A stretch of 64,000 bases of DNA from Gammaproteobacteria bacterium (lineage in GTDB: Bacteria > Pseudomonadota > Gammaproteobacteria > Magnimaribacterales > AG-339-G14): the NCBI GenBank assembly GCA_003331625.1, contig QOPF01000003.1, forward strand, positions 33,387 through 97,386. Reading direction: 5' to 3'. Under the pieces are notes generated by a model, which saw nothing but the letters and a program-made list of their open reading frames with translations, did no database searches and was not told the origin of the DNA. Positions 26,460 through 36,068 of this stretch are shown one piece after another. The position numbers and the translations under genes were made by a program. Numbering within the stretch: position 1 is the first letter of the stretch; every line of letters begins with the position of its first letter.

Positions 26460-27059
26460 TTATTTTAATTCTGTTCTAAAAGATAAAGCTTTTCTTAAAG
26501 TATTATTATCTACGTAATTAAGATCTCCTCCAGAAGGAACTCCTTGGGCAATTCTTGAAATTACAATATTTTCTTTTTTTAACTTTTCTAAAAGAAAATA
26601 GGATGTTGCTTCGCCTTCTAAAGTAGAGTTTAGAGCAATAATAATTTCTTTTGAATCATATTCGCCTATTAATTCTAATAAACTCCCTATATTTAATTCT
26701 TCTGCTCCAATATTATCTATTGGGGACAATAAGCCATTTAACACGAAATACTTTCCTTTAAACTCAGAAGTTTCTTCAATTGAATAAAGATCTGAAGTAG
26801 ACTCTACAACACAAATAGAATCATTCCTCCTTTCAGGTGATCGACATATTTCACATATTTCTTGATCATTTAAAACAAAACATTTTGAGCAGAATTTAAT
26901 ATTTAAAACTGCCTCTTCAATTGATTTAGACAAAGATAGTGCCGTATCTTTATTTGAACTTAAAAGTGACAAAGCCATTCTTTTTGCTGATTTTGGGCCA
27001 ATTCCTGGGAGAACTTTTAAAGCATCTATCAAAGCAGATATTTTCGAACTAAGTTTCAT
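26460..27059 (-). CDS. recR: recombination mediator RecR
   Basis: Works with RecF and RecO in loading RecA at gaps. The N-terminal helix-hairpin-helix (LPGIGPKSAKRMAL), the four-Cys zinc finger (CSKC and CEIC), the Toprim domain (VVESTSDLYSIE) and the C-terminal ASGVPSGGDL-like segment (IAQGVPSGGDLNYVD) are all there. 199 residues. It overlaps dnaX by 11 bases. The usual intervening ybaB gene is missing. Confidence 0.96.
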   Translation of the reverse strand: MKLSSKISALIDALKVLPGIGPKSAKRMALSLLSSNKDTALSLSKSIEEAVLNIKFCSKCFVLNDQEICEICRSPERRNDSICVVESTSDLYSIEETSEFKGKYFVLNGLLSPIDNIGAEELNIGSLLELIGEYDSKEIIIALNSTLEGEATSYFLLEKLKKENIVISRIAQGVPSGGDLNYVDNNTLRKALSFRTELK

Positions 27060-28536
27060 TTTTTTTATTAAACTTTACTTTTTCAATTTTTAAACCGCCG
27101 ACTATCTCTTTATAACTGCTATCTTTTTCAATACTATTTTTTATATTTTTTTTTAACCCTTTATCTTTAATTTGATCTTCATTTTCTGGAGTTAAAGAAG
27201 AATCAACTTTAGTGTCGTAAGAGAATTTAAGTTCTTCCTTAAAGTAGTCATTAAAACAAATTTCTATATCTTTTTTTTGATTGTCATTTAAGATCGAAAA
27301 CATCTTTTCTGGTAGAGATATTAAAAGTTTTTTATTAGATTTTTGAACGCTGGCTTGCCTTAATATTTTTTTAGGCATCCCATTGATATTTAGTTCATTG
27401 AAAATTTTTGGCCAGGATAGATCTTCAGTTTGAGTAGACTCATTATCTGAGGGTTTAGAATTTTTTTTTTGGTGTTCTTTGCTGAATGCAACCATTTTTA
27501 ATAAAGTCATTTTAATGATTGAGTATGAATCATACCCGGTAGAAAAATGATTTAAATTAGATAGGCCTATTTGATAGAGAAACTGTAGTTTTGATGGATC
27601 AATACTTATAAAATTATCATTTATTTCATTATCTTTTTTGTTTTCAAATTGATTGACTGCGATGACTTGTATTAAATCCATTAAACCCTGAAGCAAGGAT
27701 TCATGGTCTTCATATTCTCCGTAAGATTCCAATTGCTTCAAAAGCTCTTCTGGATCTTCATCTATAATAGACGTCAATAGATTAGATAATATTTTTGGCT
27801 CAGGTATACCTAAAATATTTCGAACATCCTTTTCATTTAAATTTTTATTACAATAAGAAATTACTTTTTCTGATATCGATAAAGCATCTCTAATACTTCC
27901 TTTTGCAGCTTCAGCAATTAGCAATAGAGAACCTTCATCATGAGAAATTTTTTCCATTTTAAAGATCTTTTTTAAATGCTCTAAAATTGTATTGGTGCCT
28001 ACAGAACTTAAATTTACTTGTAAGCATCTAGAAATAATAGTTGGGAGAATCTTTTTATATTCTGTGGTAGCAAACATGAAAATAACGTGCGCCGGCGGCT
28101 CTTCTAAGTTCTTTAAAAGAGCATTAAAACTTTCGGGAGTTAGCATGTGAACTTCATCTATTAGGTAAATTTTATATTTTGAAGAAGCTGGTAAGTATGA
28201 AATGGTCTCTAAAAGATTTTTTGTATCTTCAATACCCCTTCTTGATGCTGCGTCAATTTCAATAAAATCGATTGATGCGCCATTATTTATAGAATTACAA
28301 GAATCACATTCATTACAAGGCTCGCCATTCTCATTAATGTCCGAACAATTCAATGCTTTTGCTAGAATTCTTGCAATGCTTGTTTTTCCAACTCCTCTTG
28401 TTCCTGTAAAAAGATATGCGTGATGAGAAGATTTCGAAGAGATTGAATTTCTGAGAGCTTCTACTGCATGATCTTGACCAACTACTTCTGAAAAATTTTT
28501 AGGTCTCCATTTTCTCGCTAAAACTAAGTAACTCAT
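27049..28536 (-). CDS. dnaX: DNA polymerase III subunit tau/gamma
   Basis: Clamp-loader ATPase. The protein begins with SYLVLARKWRPKNFSEVVGQ, then Walker A GTRGVGKTS, a four-Cys zinc module (CNECDSC), Walker B LIDEVHML and the sensor/Arg-finger region ISRCLQV. At 495 residues it is shorter than E. coli tau (643) and ends in a Lys-rich tail. Just after the clamp-loader domains, at codons 356-359, the coding strand has ten As in a row (complement of 27461-27470). Slipping by -1 there gives a product of about 360 residues with an immediate TAA (27457-27455). This could make a gamma-like short form. Position overlaps recR. Confidence 0.95.
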   Translation of the reverse strand: MSYLVLARKWRPKNFSEVVGQDHAVEALRNSISSKSSHHAYLFTGTRGVGKTSIARILAKALNCSDINENGEPCNECDSCNSINNGASIDFIEIDAASRRGIEDTKNLLETISYLPASSKYKIYLIDEVHMLTPESFNALLKNLEEPPAHVIFMFATTEYKKILPTIISRCLQVNLSSVGTNTILEHLKKIFKMEKISHDEGSLLLIAEAAKGSIRDALSISEKVISYCNKNLNEKDVRNILGIPEPKILSNLLTSIIDEDPEELLKQLESYGEYEDHESLLQGLMDLIQVIAVNQFENKKDNEINDNFISIDPSKLQFLYQIGLSNLNHFSTGYDSYSIIKMTLLKMVAFSKEHQKKNSKPSDNESTQTEDLSWPKIFNELNINGMPKKILRQASVQKSNKKLLISLPEKMFSILNDNQKKDIEICFNDYFKEELKFSYDTKVDSSLTPENEDQIKDKGLKKNIKNSIEKDSSYKEIVGGLKIEKVKFNKKNET

Positions 28537-28538
28537 TT

Positions 28539-28991
28539 TTAAAGTAGTTTATTTATTTGATCAAAAGTAAAGCCCCTTTGCGAGAAAAATTTTTTTATCT
28601 TTAAAATATCTTTGCTAGATAAATCTTCGATAATGGAATATTTCTTAATCAACTCTTTTCTTAAAATCATAATCCAATCTATTTCTTCAGAATATACTAT
28701 TTTTTTAATTAAAGAATCTTCAATTCCTTTAGAGTTTAATTCATAAGATATTTTTTCTGGACCAAAGCCTTTTAAGGTCCTAGATCTTGTATAGGATTCT
28801 GAAAATCTTTCATCAGATTGTAAGTTTTCTTTTTTTAGCAAGTTTATTTCTTCAAGCAATCTTTCTTTTGAGTCTACCCTATCTTTCAATTTATGATAAA
28901 GCTCTTTAAAAGAGTGCTCTCTTCTTGATAATAAATCTAAAGCTTTAATACGAATATTTTTTTCTTCAATAAAGGATTTTTTAAAGGTCAA
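28539..28991 (-). CDS. recX: regulatory protein RecX
   Basis: Small (150 aa) modulator that binds RecA filaments. The three-helix RecX repeats are visible: IRIKALDLLSRREHSFKELYHKL, followed by FSESYTRSRTLKGFGPEKISYELNSKGI. No recA is next to it, though recX and recA are often neighbours. Eleven-base overlap with the serine hydrolase upstream on this strand; two bases separate it from dnaX. Confidence 0.92.
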   Translation of the reverse strand: MTFKKSFIEEKNIRIKALDLLSRREHSFKELYHKLKDRVDSKERLLEEINLLKKENLQSDERFSESYTRSRTLKGFGPEKISYELNSKGIEDSLIKKIVYSEEIDWIMILRKELIKKYSIIEDLSSKDILKIKKFFSQRGFTFDQINKLL

Positions 28992-30261
28992 GAGCTTTAT
29001 AAACTAATTTTTCTATTTTGTTACCTATTTCTGGACTTCCAAGGACTTGTGACATATTCACAAAAACAAGATTATTGATTGGGTCAACCCAAAATGAAGT
29101 TCTTGCAGCTCCACCCCAAAAAAATGAATCATTGCCTCTTTTCATTCTCATTTTTTTTGAGTCCAAAGCTATCCCAACTGTTACTCCCATACCAAAGGAA
29201 TCGAATTTAAAAGGCTTAGCTTTCTTTTCAACTTGATTAGAAGTCATGATGGAAACAGTTTCTGGTTTAAGAACTTCTTTTCCGTTTAATGATCCTTTGT
29301 TTAGAAGCATAGTTGCAAACTTTAGATAATCACTAGCTGTTGAGACCAAGCCTGAACCACCATCCTCAATTGAAGCTTTTTGAAAGAAAAAGCTTTTTTC
29401 CTTAGGGTCAATTAAAAATAGTTTATTTTTTTTTGATTTGCTTTCTGGAGTATTTAATCCATATTCTTTAAAACCTTTTTTATGGGCATAGAGATCTATC
29501 ATCCTATCCTGCTTCGACTCAGGCACCTCAAAGAAAGTATCATTCATGCCTAAGGGATCAAAAATATTTGCTTTTAAAAAAGAGCCAAAGCTTTGGTTTG
29601 AAGCTCGTTCAATAACGCAACCTAAAATATCCATTCCTATAGAATACGTCCATTTATCTCCTGGTTGATGTACTAAAGGCAGAGATGCGACTTTTTCAGA
29701 AAAAGAACAAACGCTTGGATAACTTTTTATAGCAGGTCTTTCTAAGGAAACATTATCTAAAAAATAATAGGGATATATTTCCTCTTGATCATATATTTCT
29801 TTAATTTTTCCTTTATCAACGAAAGAATATGTAAGTCCTGATGAGTGTGTTGCTAAGTCTAAAAGAGTTATTGGTCTTTCAAGATCTTCAAATGATTTAT
29901 TCTTCTTATTGAAAACTTTTGTATTTTTAAACTCAGGAATGTATTTTTCTACTGGATCAAATAGTGAAACTTTTCCTTCTTCAACTAAGATCATTAATGC
30001 TGCGCCGGTAATTGGTTTTGACATTGAGTAGATTCTAAATAAAGAATCCTCTTTTAATGGTGTTTGGTTCTCAATGTCTGAAAATCCTCTAGTATCGGAG
30101 AAAATTATCTCACCATCTTTATAAATTAAAGTAACAAAACCAGGATAGTTACCTTTTGATATTTCTTTAGAAAGATAACTTGTATATTTAGAAAAATCTA
30201 AATCTTCAGAGTAAATAAAACCTGAAAGAATAATGGCACATAGACAGATAATTTTTTTCAA
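28981..30261 (-). CDS. serine hydrolase, beta-lactamase/esterase family VIII type
   Basis: Exported enzyme of 426 residues with a signal (MKKIICLCAIILSGFIYS) and the penicillin-binding fold. The nucleophile motif is SMSK near residue 80 (SxxK) and the tyrosine motif is YSIG. These suit family VIII esterases or DD-peptidase-like proteins better than true class C beta-lactamases. Substrate unknown. It overlaps recX by 11 bases and follows a lipoprotein gene by 17 bases. Confidence 0.85.
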   Translation of the reverse strand: MKKIICLCAIILSGFIYSEDLDFSKYTSYLSKEISKGNYPGFVTLIYKDGEIIFSDTRGFSDIENQTPLKEDSLFRIYSMSKPITGAALMILVEEGKVSLFDPVEKYIPEFKNTKVFNKKNKSFEDLERPITLLDLATHSSGLTYSFVDKGKIKEIYDQEEIYPYYFLDNVSLERPAIKSYPSVCSFSEKVASLPLVHQPGDKWTYSIGMDILGCVIERASNQSFGSFLKANIFDPLGMNDTFFEVPESKQDRMIDLYAHKKGFKEYGLNTPESKSKKNKLFLIDPKEKSFFFQKASIEDGGSGLVSTASDYLKFATMLLNKGSLNGKEVLKPETVSIMTSNQVEKKAKPFKFDSFGMGVTVGIALDSKKMRMKRGNDSFFWGGAARTSFWVDPINNLVFVNMSQVLGSPEIGNKIEKLVYKALDL

Positions 30262-30278
30262 TTTATCTCCTTATAAGT

Positions 30279-30998
30279 TTAATCAATTAAATAAGTGTTA
30301 AATAATAAACTATTTGATGCAAAGTTTTTATACTCTTCGCAATGATTAATGAACTTATTTTCCTTAATTATATTAAGATCTTTAGAAAAAAAGTCAGTCT
30401 CTACCAAAATAACAAAATCAAAATCCATATTCTTAAACAAGGGAATTAGTAAATTTCTGTTATAGAACTTTTCAGAAAATAAAGATGAATTCTTTATCCT
30501 TTCTTGTAAATAATTTAAGTCAAAACCGTCTTTTATTTTGCAAAAACCTATATAGGTCTGATCGCCATCAGAGAAAGAATAATCACTATTAACATTTATC
30601 TCATAAAATCTTTGTTTGTTTTCATCACAATCAATAATTTCTTTTTTACTTATAAGCCAATTATTGAAGACCTCTGAATTAATTGAAAATTCTGAAAATG
30701 CATTTTTTTGGAGTTCATTTTCGTAAATATCCAGCCAAATAAAATCATAACCATCAAATTTTTCATACGGATTTAAATATTTTGTTTCTTTTTTAAGACC
30801 GTTTCTACTCTCTAAATTATTTAGAAACCCAATATATGAAATTAATTCGTTATTTAAATCTTGAGGTTTGTAATTTTCATTATAAGAACACCAGGAAAAC
30901 TCATAAATTTTTTTATTTTGATAAGAGCCAATATCCTCTTCTCCACTACACCCTATTAAAAGGCTAAAAAGTATAGAGATACAAATAACTTTTTTCAT
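30279..30998 (-). CDS. hypothetical lipoprotein
   Basis: 239 residues with an N-terminal lipoprotein signal (hydrophobic stretch ending LLIGC, with the lipobox Cys near residue 17). The rest is acidic and aromatic-rich with several scattered cysteines, and I do not recognise a family. It overlaps nadC by four bases, and the serine hydrolase gene follows it on the same strand. Nothing points to a function. Confidence 0.65.
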   Translation of the reverse strand: MKKVICISILFSLLIGCSGEEDIGSYQNKKIYEFSWCSYNENYKPQDLNNELISYIGFLNNLESRNGLKKETKYLNPYEKFDGYDFIWLDIYENELQKNAFSEFSINSEVFNNWLISKKEIIDCDENKQRFYEINVNSDYSFSDGDQTYIGFCKIKDGFDLNYLQERIKNSSLFSEKFYNRNLLIPLFKNMDFDFVILVETDFFSKDLNIIKENKFINHCEEYKNFASNSLLFNTYLID

Positions 30999-31828
30999 AA
31001 AATATTCAGTGAAAAATCTATAGACTCAATATTTTTAGTAAGATCTCCGAGAGAAATATAATGAATTTTTAAATCTCTATACTTTTTTAAATCATCAGGA
31101 TTTTTGATTCCAGATATTTCTATCAGACAGTTATTATCAATAATATTAATAGCTTTTTTAATTTCAATAATAGATAAATTATCTAAAAGCAAAATATCGG
31201 GCTTTGCTTTTAAAGCTAATTTAATTTGAGATAATTTTTCAATTTCAATTTCTAAAAAATCACCTTTATTTTTGTATTTGAGATTTTTTAATTTTGAAAC
31301 TCCACCAAAAACTTTCAGATGATTATCCTTAAGCATTATTGCGTCAAATAATCCAAATCTATGATTCTTTGCTCCACCTAAGCTTGTTGAATACTTTTGC
31401 TCGTATCTCAGATTAGGCAATGTTTTTCTTGTATCAAGAAGTTCGATAGAGGAGTTTTTTAAAACCTTTGAATATTTGCTGGCTTTGGAAGCAATACCTG
31501 ACATTAATTGTAAGAAATTTAATGCTGTTCTTTCTCCTGAAAGTATTGCTTCTGATTTTGCTTTTATACGAACAATTTTTGAATCCTTTTTAAAAGAAGA
31601 TCCTTCGTTCACATACCATTCGATTTTTGCATTTTTATCTATTATTTTAAAAGATTCTTCAAACCATGAACTGCCACTCAATGTTCCCTTCTGTCTTGTT
31701 GTAACCGAAGCTGAAATAATTTTATTTTTATTAAAGTTTTTAAGTTTTAAAGAAAGATCATTTTTATAGCCGTCCTCTAATAAAGCTTTTTTAACACTCT
31801 CTCTAACTTTGGACTTTATTAATTTCAA
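30995..31828 (-). CDS. nadC: nicotinate-nucleotide pyrophosphorylase (carboxylating)
   Basis: Converts quinolinate and PRPP to nicotinate mononucleotide with loss of CO2. Characteristic sequences: SGERTALNFLQLMSGIAS, LLDTRKTLPNLR, then HRFGLFDAIMLKDNH and, at the C-terminus, EISGIKN and YISLGDLTKN. 277 residues, typical. Directly downstream of nadA (one base between), making a two-gene NAD block; nadB is not in the window. Confidence 0.95.
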   Translation of the reverse strand: MKLIKSKVRESVKKALLEDGYKNDLSLKLKNFNKNKIISASVTTRQKGTLSGSSWFEESFKIIDKNAKIEWYVNEGSSFKKDSKIVRIKAKSEAILSGERTALNFLQLMSGIASKASKYSKVLKNSSIELLDTRKTLPNLRYEQKYSTSLGGAKNHRFGLFDAIMLKDNHLKVFGGVSKLKNLKYKNKGDFLEIEIEKLSQIKLALKAKPDILLLDNLSIIEIKKAINIIDNNCLIEISGIKNPDDLKKYRDLKIHYISLGDLTKNIESIDFSLNIL

Positions 31829-31829
31829 T

Positions 31830-32867
31830 TTACTTAAAATTAACCATTCGATTTAAAGAAATTTGTGCTTTTCGAATGGTTTCTTTAGCAACATGAATCT
31901 CATTTCTCTTATTGGAAATAGCATCATAAAGATTTTCTAACGAATTCATGCCCATCCAAGGACATCTAGAGCAGCTGTTACAAGTCGCACCATTACCAGC
32001 CGTAGGAGCTTCAAAAAATTCCTTATCTGGATTATTCTTTATTAATTGGTAGAAAATCCCTTTATCGGTTGCAACTATAAATTTTTTAGCTACTGAATTA
32101 TTTGCATAATCAATGATTTGTGAAGTTGAGCCGACACAATCTGCCAGATCTACAACACTAGATGGTGATTCTGGATGGACCAAAACATCGGCATCGTTAT
32201 GAATTTTTTTTAAATTTAATAAGCCTTCATGTTTGAATTCTTCGTGAACTACACAAGCACCATCCCATAAGATCATATCTGCCTTAGTTTCTTTTTGAAT
32301 GTATCCTCCTAAATGCTTATCTGGTCCCCATACAATTTTTTTTCCTTCAGCATCGAGAAAGTCTATGACTTCAAGAGCAATACTGGAAGTTACTACCCAA
32401 TCTGCAATAGCTTTAACGTCTGCTGAAGTATTTGCATAAACAACAATTTCTCTGTCAGGATACTTATCACAAAATTGTTTAAATTCTTCTGCAGGGCAAC
32501 CTAAATCTAAGGAACATGTTGCCTCTAAAGTTGGCATATAGACACGTTTATTAGGGCTTAGTATTTTTGCTGTTTCCCCCATGAACTTAACTCCTGAAAC
32601 AACTAAAGAATTAGAATTACATTCCTTTCCATATTTAGCCATTTGAAGAGAGTCGGAAACACATCCACCCAAATCCTCGGTGATCTTTTGGATTTTATCA
32701 TCAGTGTAATAATGAGAAATTAAAGCTATGTCTTCTTGTTTTACTATTTCTTTAATCCTATTGATTAATTCATTTTCACGATCATTGGTCTTATCTTGTA
32801 AAGAAAGTCTATGTTTGTGCTGTTCTAATAAGCTTTTAGGGACGAGATTTTTAGCAGATGTTTCCAT
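31830..32867 (-). CDS. nadA: quinolinate synthase A
   Basis: [4Fe-4S] enzyme that condenses iminoaspartate with dihydroxyacetone phosphate. Three cysteine groups fit the cluster ligands: ATCSLDLGCP, GACVVHEEF and the C-terminal CNSCSRCPWMG. Also seen: HYYTDDKIQ, GDSLQMAK-like CVSDSLQMAKYG and VHPESP. 345 residues. Paired with nadC one base downstream; the gap to the divergent yqgE gene is short, so it probably starts its own transcript. Confidence 0.95.
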   Translation of the reverse strand: METSAKNLVPKSLLEQHKHRLSLQDKTNDRENELINRIKEIVKQEDIALISHYYTDDKIQKITEDLGGCVSDSLQMAKYGKECNSNSLVVSGVKFMGETAKILSPNKRVYMPTLEATCSLDLGCPAEEFKQFCDKYPDREIVVYANTSADVKAIADWVVTSSIALEVIDFLDAEGKKIVWGPDKHLGGYIQKETKADMILWDGACVVHEEFKHEGLLNLKKIHNDADVLVHPESPSSVVDLADCVGSTSQIIDYANNSVAKKFIVATDKGIFYQLIKNNPDKEFFEAPTAGNGATCNSCSRCPWMGMNSLENLYDAISNKRNEIHVAKETIRKAQISLNRMVNFK

Positions 32868-32923
32868 TAATTTAAAATTATATTGTGAATTCTAATGAAA
32901 ATAAGCAATATATTGAAATAATT

Positions 32924-33481
32924 ATGATTACTGAACTTAAAAATAATTTCTTATATTTTAGTCATTCAGAAGATGATGAAAATTACTTTAATAATTCTTT
33001 AATTTATTTATGTAAAAATAATGCTGAAGGCTCTTTTGGATTAATTATCAATAAGAGAATTCAGATTAAATTGAAGGATTTTTCTTTGCAGCCAGATAAA
33101 GAGCTTGAAGAAAAACTAAACGATAATAGAGTTTTTCTAGGAGGTCCTGTTACGCCTTTTTCTCCTTTTGTAATACACAGTCTTGATAAAAAATATGAAG
33201 AAACTCTCGAAATAGATTCCGATATAGGAGTTTCTTCAAAATCAGATGTCATTGAATCAATTTTAAAAAAAGACTTTCCTAACCAATTCATTGTTTCTTT
33301 TGGCTATACGGGATGGGGTCCAGGTCAACTTGAAAAAGAAATCAAAGAAGGATCTTGGATAATAATTCCTTCGAATGAGCAAATAATTTTTTCAACTAAA
33401 GGAGATCAAAAGGTAAGTGAGGCTAGTAAACTTGCTGGTTTCAACCTTAATTTAGTTAGTAGTCAATATGGTAAAGCTTAA
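32924..33481 (+). CDS. YqgE/AlgH family protein
   Basis: 186 residues from the ATG at 32924, which puts the conserved N-terminus (LKNNFLYFS) right at the start. The GTG at 32885 would add 13 unmatched residues. The family pattern is clear: IYLCKNNAEGSFGLIINKRI, VFLGGPV and SFGYTGWGPGQLEKEI. AlgH/YqgE proteins are widespread and structurally known but their biochemical role is unsettled. It overlaps dsbD by 14 bases. Confidence 0.88.
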   Translation: MITELKNNFLYFSHSEDDENYFNNSLIYLCKNNAEGSFGLIINKRIQIKLKDFSLQPDKELEEKLNDNRVFLGGPVTPFSPFVIHSLDKKYEETLEIDSDIGVSSKSDVIESILKKDFPNQFIVSFGYTGWGPGQLEKEIKEGSWIIIPSNEQIIFSTKGDQKVSEASKLAGFNLNLVSSQYGKA

Positions 33482-35483
33482 AACATTTTACATCCTCCTA
33501 ATAGGAATGCTTTTACTAGCAAGTTGTAATGTCCTAGCTGATGAGAAGGCGATTGCATCAAACTCTTCGTTAGAGCTATTTACTCAGAACAAGACAATAT
33601 CTGATGAAAAAGAAATATATTTGTTGGCTAAATTTTCTTTACAAAAGGATTGGCATACTTATTGGATCAATCCTGGGGATTCAGGAGAAGCAGCAACTTT
33701 TGAATGGGATCTTCCTGATGGCTTTCAAGTAACTGGCCCTTTTTGGCCAGAGCCAGAAGTTATTCCTTATCCGCCACTAACTACTTATGGTTACACCGAT
33801 AATCTAAATCTCCTTTTTAAGATTTCTATTCCTAATGATGCAAGAGAAATAAATACCATTACAGTTAATTCTAAATGGCTTGTATGTGCTGATGTCTGTA
33901 TCCCCCAAGAAGGAAAAGCAAAAGTTTCTATTCAAAAATCTATCTCCTCTGAATTTTCTAATGAATCAGGACTTATTAACAAAGCTATTCTTAATTTACC
34001 TGAAAAAATTGAGACTCCAATATTAGCTATCGTTGAAAATAATAATCTTGTTCTAAAATCTAATTTAATTAAATCAGTTAATTCAAATATATATTTTTTT
34101 CCTTTCAGAGAAGGAGTTATAGATTATTCAAAAAAACAAAAAATTCTAGAAAAAGACAATTCGTATTCTTTAAGAATTCCTTTAATGGCTAATAAGACTA
34201 ATATTTCTCTATTGAAAGGAGGAATTTTAAAAACTAATTCTAAAGCATATGAAATTAAAGTTTCATCAGCAGGACAGTACTCTTCGATCTCAGGTGAGCC
34301 TCAGTTCATCTCTATAGGACTGGCTATTGTTTTTTCTTTAATTGGCGGCTTGTTACTCAACCTAATGCCATGTGTTTTTCCTGTCATATCATTAAAAATT
34401 CTTAATTTTGTAGAGCATTCTGAAAACAAAACTCAAGTTACATTTCATGGCTTGTCATTTTCTTTTGGTGCCATTTTGATGTTTGTTCTGATAGGTTTGT
34501 CCGTAGTTGCTCTTAAAATGTCTGGTATTGATGTAGGCTGGGGTTACCAGCTTCAATCTCCTTTAATCGTTAGTTTGCTTATTTTTTTATTTATTTTCTT
34601 ATCAGGTTTTTTTCTATTAAATGTAAATTTTTTAAATTCACTTTCAAATGTAGGAAATTTTGGCCTACAAAATTCTAGCTACTTAAATTCATTAGGAACG
34701 GGTTTTCTAGCAGTCATAGTAGCAACTCCATGCACGGCACCTTTTATGGGCTCAGCATTAGGATTTGCAATACTTCAGCCAGGAATATATTCCTTCTTAA
34801 TTTTTCTTTTTTTAGGAATAGGTTTTACTTTGCCCTACCTTCTTCTATCTGCATTCCCAAAGATGTTATCTGCTTTGCCTAAGCCTGGATTATGGATGGA
34901 AACTTTCAAGCAATTTATGGCTTTTCCTATGATCTTGACTGCTCTTTGGCTGATATGGGTTTTAAGTAGTCAAATAAGCTCTTTTCAACTCGTTCTTGTT
35001 TTGGGAGGAGTTGTATTAATAATATTCTTTTATTGGATAAATCAGCTCGATATAAAAACTCTTTCGGTTAAAAGATTTAGATATTTTTTGTATGTATTAA
35101 TTGCTGGGTTAATATTTTTTACCCTTCCATTAGAGGATTATTCTAAAAAAAATATTATTGGTAATTTTTCAGAAGAAATAATTTCTGAAAAGTTGTCTCA
35201 AGGACCGGTTTTTTTAAATTTTACGGCTGATTGGTGTATAACTTGCAAAGTAAACGAAAGGATTGCCTTGAAAAGAGAATCTATTTCTGCCCTTTTTGAT
35301 GAAAAGAATATTTCTTATATTGAAATAGATTGGACTAATAAAAATGATGAAATAGCTAAAAAATTGGCAAGTTTTGGAAGATCTAGCATTCCTTTATACG
35401 TCTACTATTCTTCAGAAAATGCAGAGCCAATTATCCTGCCTGAGATATTAACCGAAAATATAATTAAAGATTACTTAAGATAG
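33468..35483 (+). CDS. DsbD-type thiol:disulfide interchange protein
   Basis: Moves reducing power from cytoplasmic thioredoxin to periplasmic proteins. Order: signal peptide, an N-terminal immunoglobulin-like DsbD-N domain with CADVC (about 145), a transmembrane domain of roughly eight helices with the paired cysteines in LNLMPCVFPVI and ATPCTAPF, and a C-terminal thioredoxin domain with WCITC. 671 residues. The N-terminal domain is the longer type seen in ScsB/TlpB-like branch members. A likely electron donor to the TlpA-like protein and the MsrA-Trx-MsrB fusion elsewhere in this window. The start overlaps yqgE. Confidence 0.9.
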   Translation: MVKLKTFYILLIGMLLLASCNVLADEKAIASNSSLELFTQNKTISDEKEIYLLAKFSLQKDWHTYWINPGDSGEAATFEWDLPDGFQVTGPFWPEPEVIPYPPLTTYGYTDNLNLLFKISIPNDAREINTITVNSKWLVCADVCIPQEGKAKVSIQKSISSEFSNESGLINKAILNLPEKIETPILAIVENNNLVLKSNLIKSVNSNIYFFPFREGVIDYSKKQKILEKDNSYSLRIPLMANKTNISLLKGGILKTNSKAYEIKVSSAGQYSSISGEPQFISIGLAIVFSLIGGLLLNLMPCVFPVISLKILNFVEHSENKTQVTFHGLSFSFGAILMFVLIGLSVVALKMSGIDVGWGYQLQSPLIVSLLIFLFIFLSGFFLLNVNFLNSLSNVGNFGLQNSSYLNSLGTGFLAVIVATPCTAPFMGSALGFAILQPGIYSFLIFLFLGIGFTLPYLLLSAFPKMLSALPKPGLWMETFKQFMAFPMILTALWLIWVLSSQISSFQLVLVLGGVVLIIFFYWINQLDIKTLSVKRFRYFLYVLIAGLIFFTLPLEDYSKKNIIGNFSEEIISEKLSQGPVFLNFTADWCITCKVNERIALKRESISALFDEKNISYIEIDWTNKNDEIAKKLASFGRSSIPLYVYYSSENAEPIILPEILTENIIKDYLR

Positions 35484-35484
35484 T

Positions 35485-36000
35485 TTAAGCAACAATATAT
35501 TCTTGCCAGTCAGTTTCGAATTTTTTAGCTTCCACAACTTTTTGGCCTTTAAGAAGATCTCTTAAAGAAGGTTTTTTTACTTCTGGACTTGGATTTATAA
35601 TCTTGTCTGCTTTCTGTAAATTACAAGACTTGCAACACGTTGTTACATTCATCCAATTAGTCTCTCCGCCCTTACTTTTTGGAATAATATGATCGATCGT
35701 TAAATCTTTCTTTTCAAAAACTTCTTTGCAGTATAAGCAAGTAAACATATCTCTAAGAAAAACGTTTGATCGTGAAAATTTAACTTTTTTTGAAAACTTA
35801 TAATATTTTCTAAGCATGACAATGCTCGGAACTTTAAATGTTTGAGAAGGAGATCTTACCTCCCAATCTTTGTGCTCTTTGATGATTATGACATTTCTTG
35901 TAAAAACCAACTTTACCGCAGTTTTCCAATCTACTGCTGATAACGGAAAGTAGCTCAAAGGTTTTCCATTGCCATTTAATATTAAACAATCATTAGACAT
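35485..36000 (-). CDS. HNH endonuclease
   Basis: A 171-residue HNH protein. The nuclease core has two CxxC pairs (CLYC and CKSC) that hold a structural zinc, with LTIDHIIPKSKGGETNWMNV carrying the His/Asn metal and catalytic positions. The N-terminal half (LILNGNGKPLSYFPLSAVDWKTAVKL) is typical of a stand-alone family common in bacteria and not tied to any phage here. The ATG at 36000 is preferred to an upstream one at 36039 because of the better N-terminus. Convergent with dsbD (one base between). Confidence 0.87.
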   Translation of the reverse strand: MSNDCLILNGNGKPLSYFPLSAVDWKTAVKLVFTRNVIIIKEHKDWEVRSPSQTFKVPSIVMLRKYYKFSKKVKFSRSNVFLRDMFTCLYCKEVFEKKDLTIDHIIPKSKGGETNWMNVTTCCKSCNLQKADKIINPSPEVKKPSLRDLLKGQKVVEAKKFETDWQEYIVA

Positions 36001-36068
36001 TAATAAAATCATACAAGATTTTTTAGTTTTTTTAATCATATAAATAAAAAAAATTTTTTAGTGCTAGA

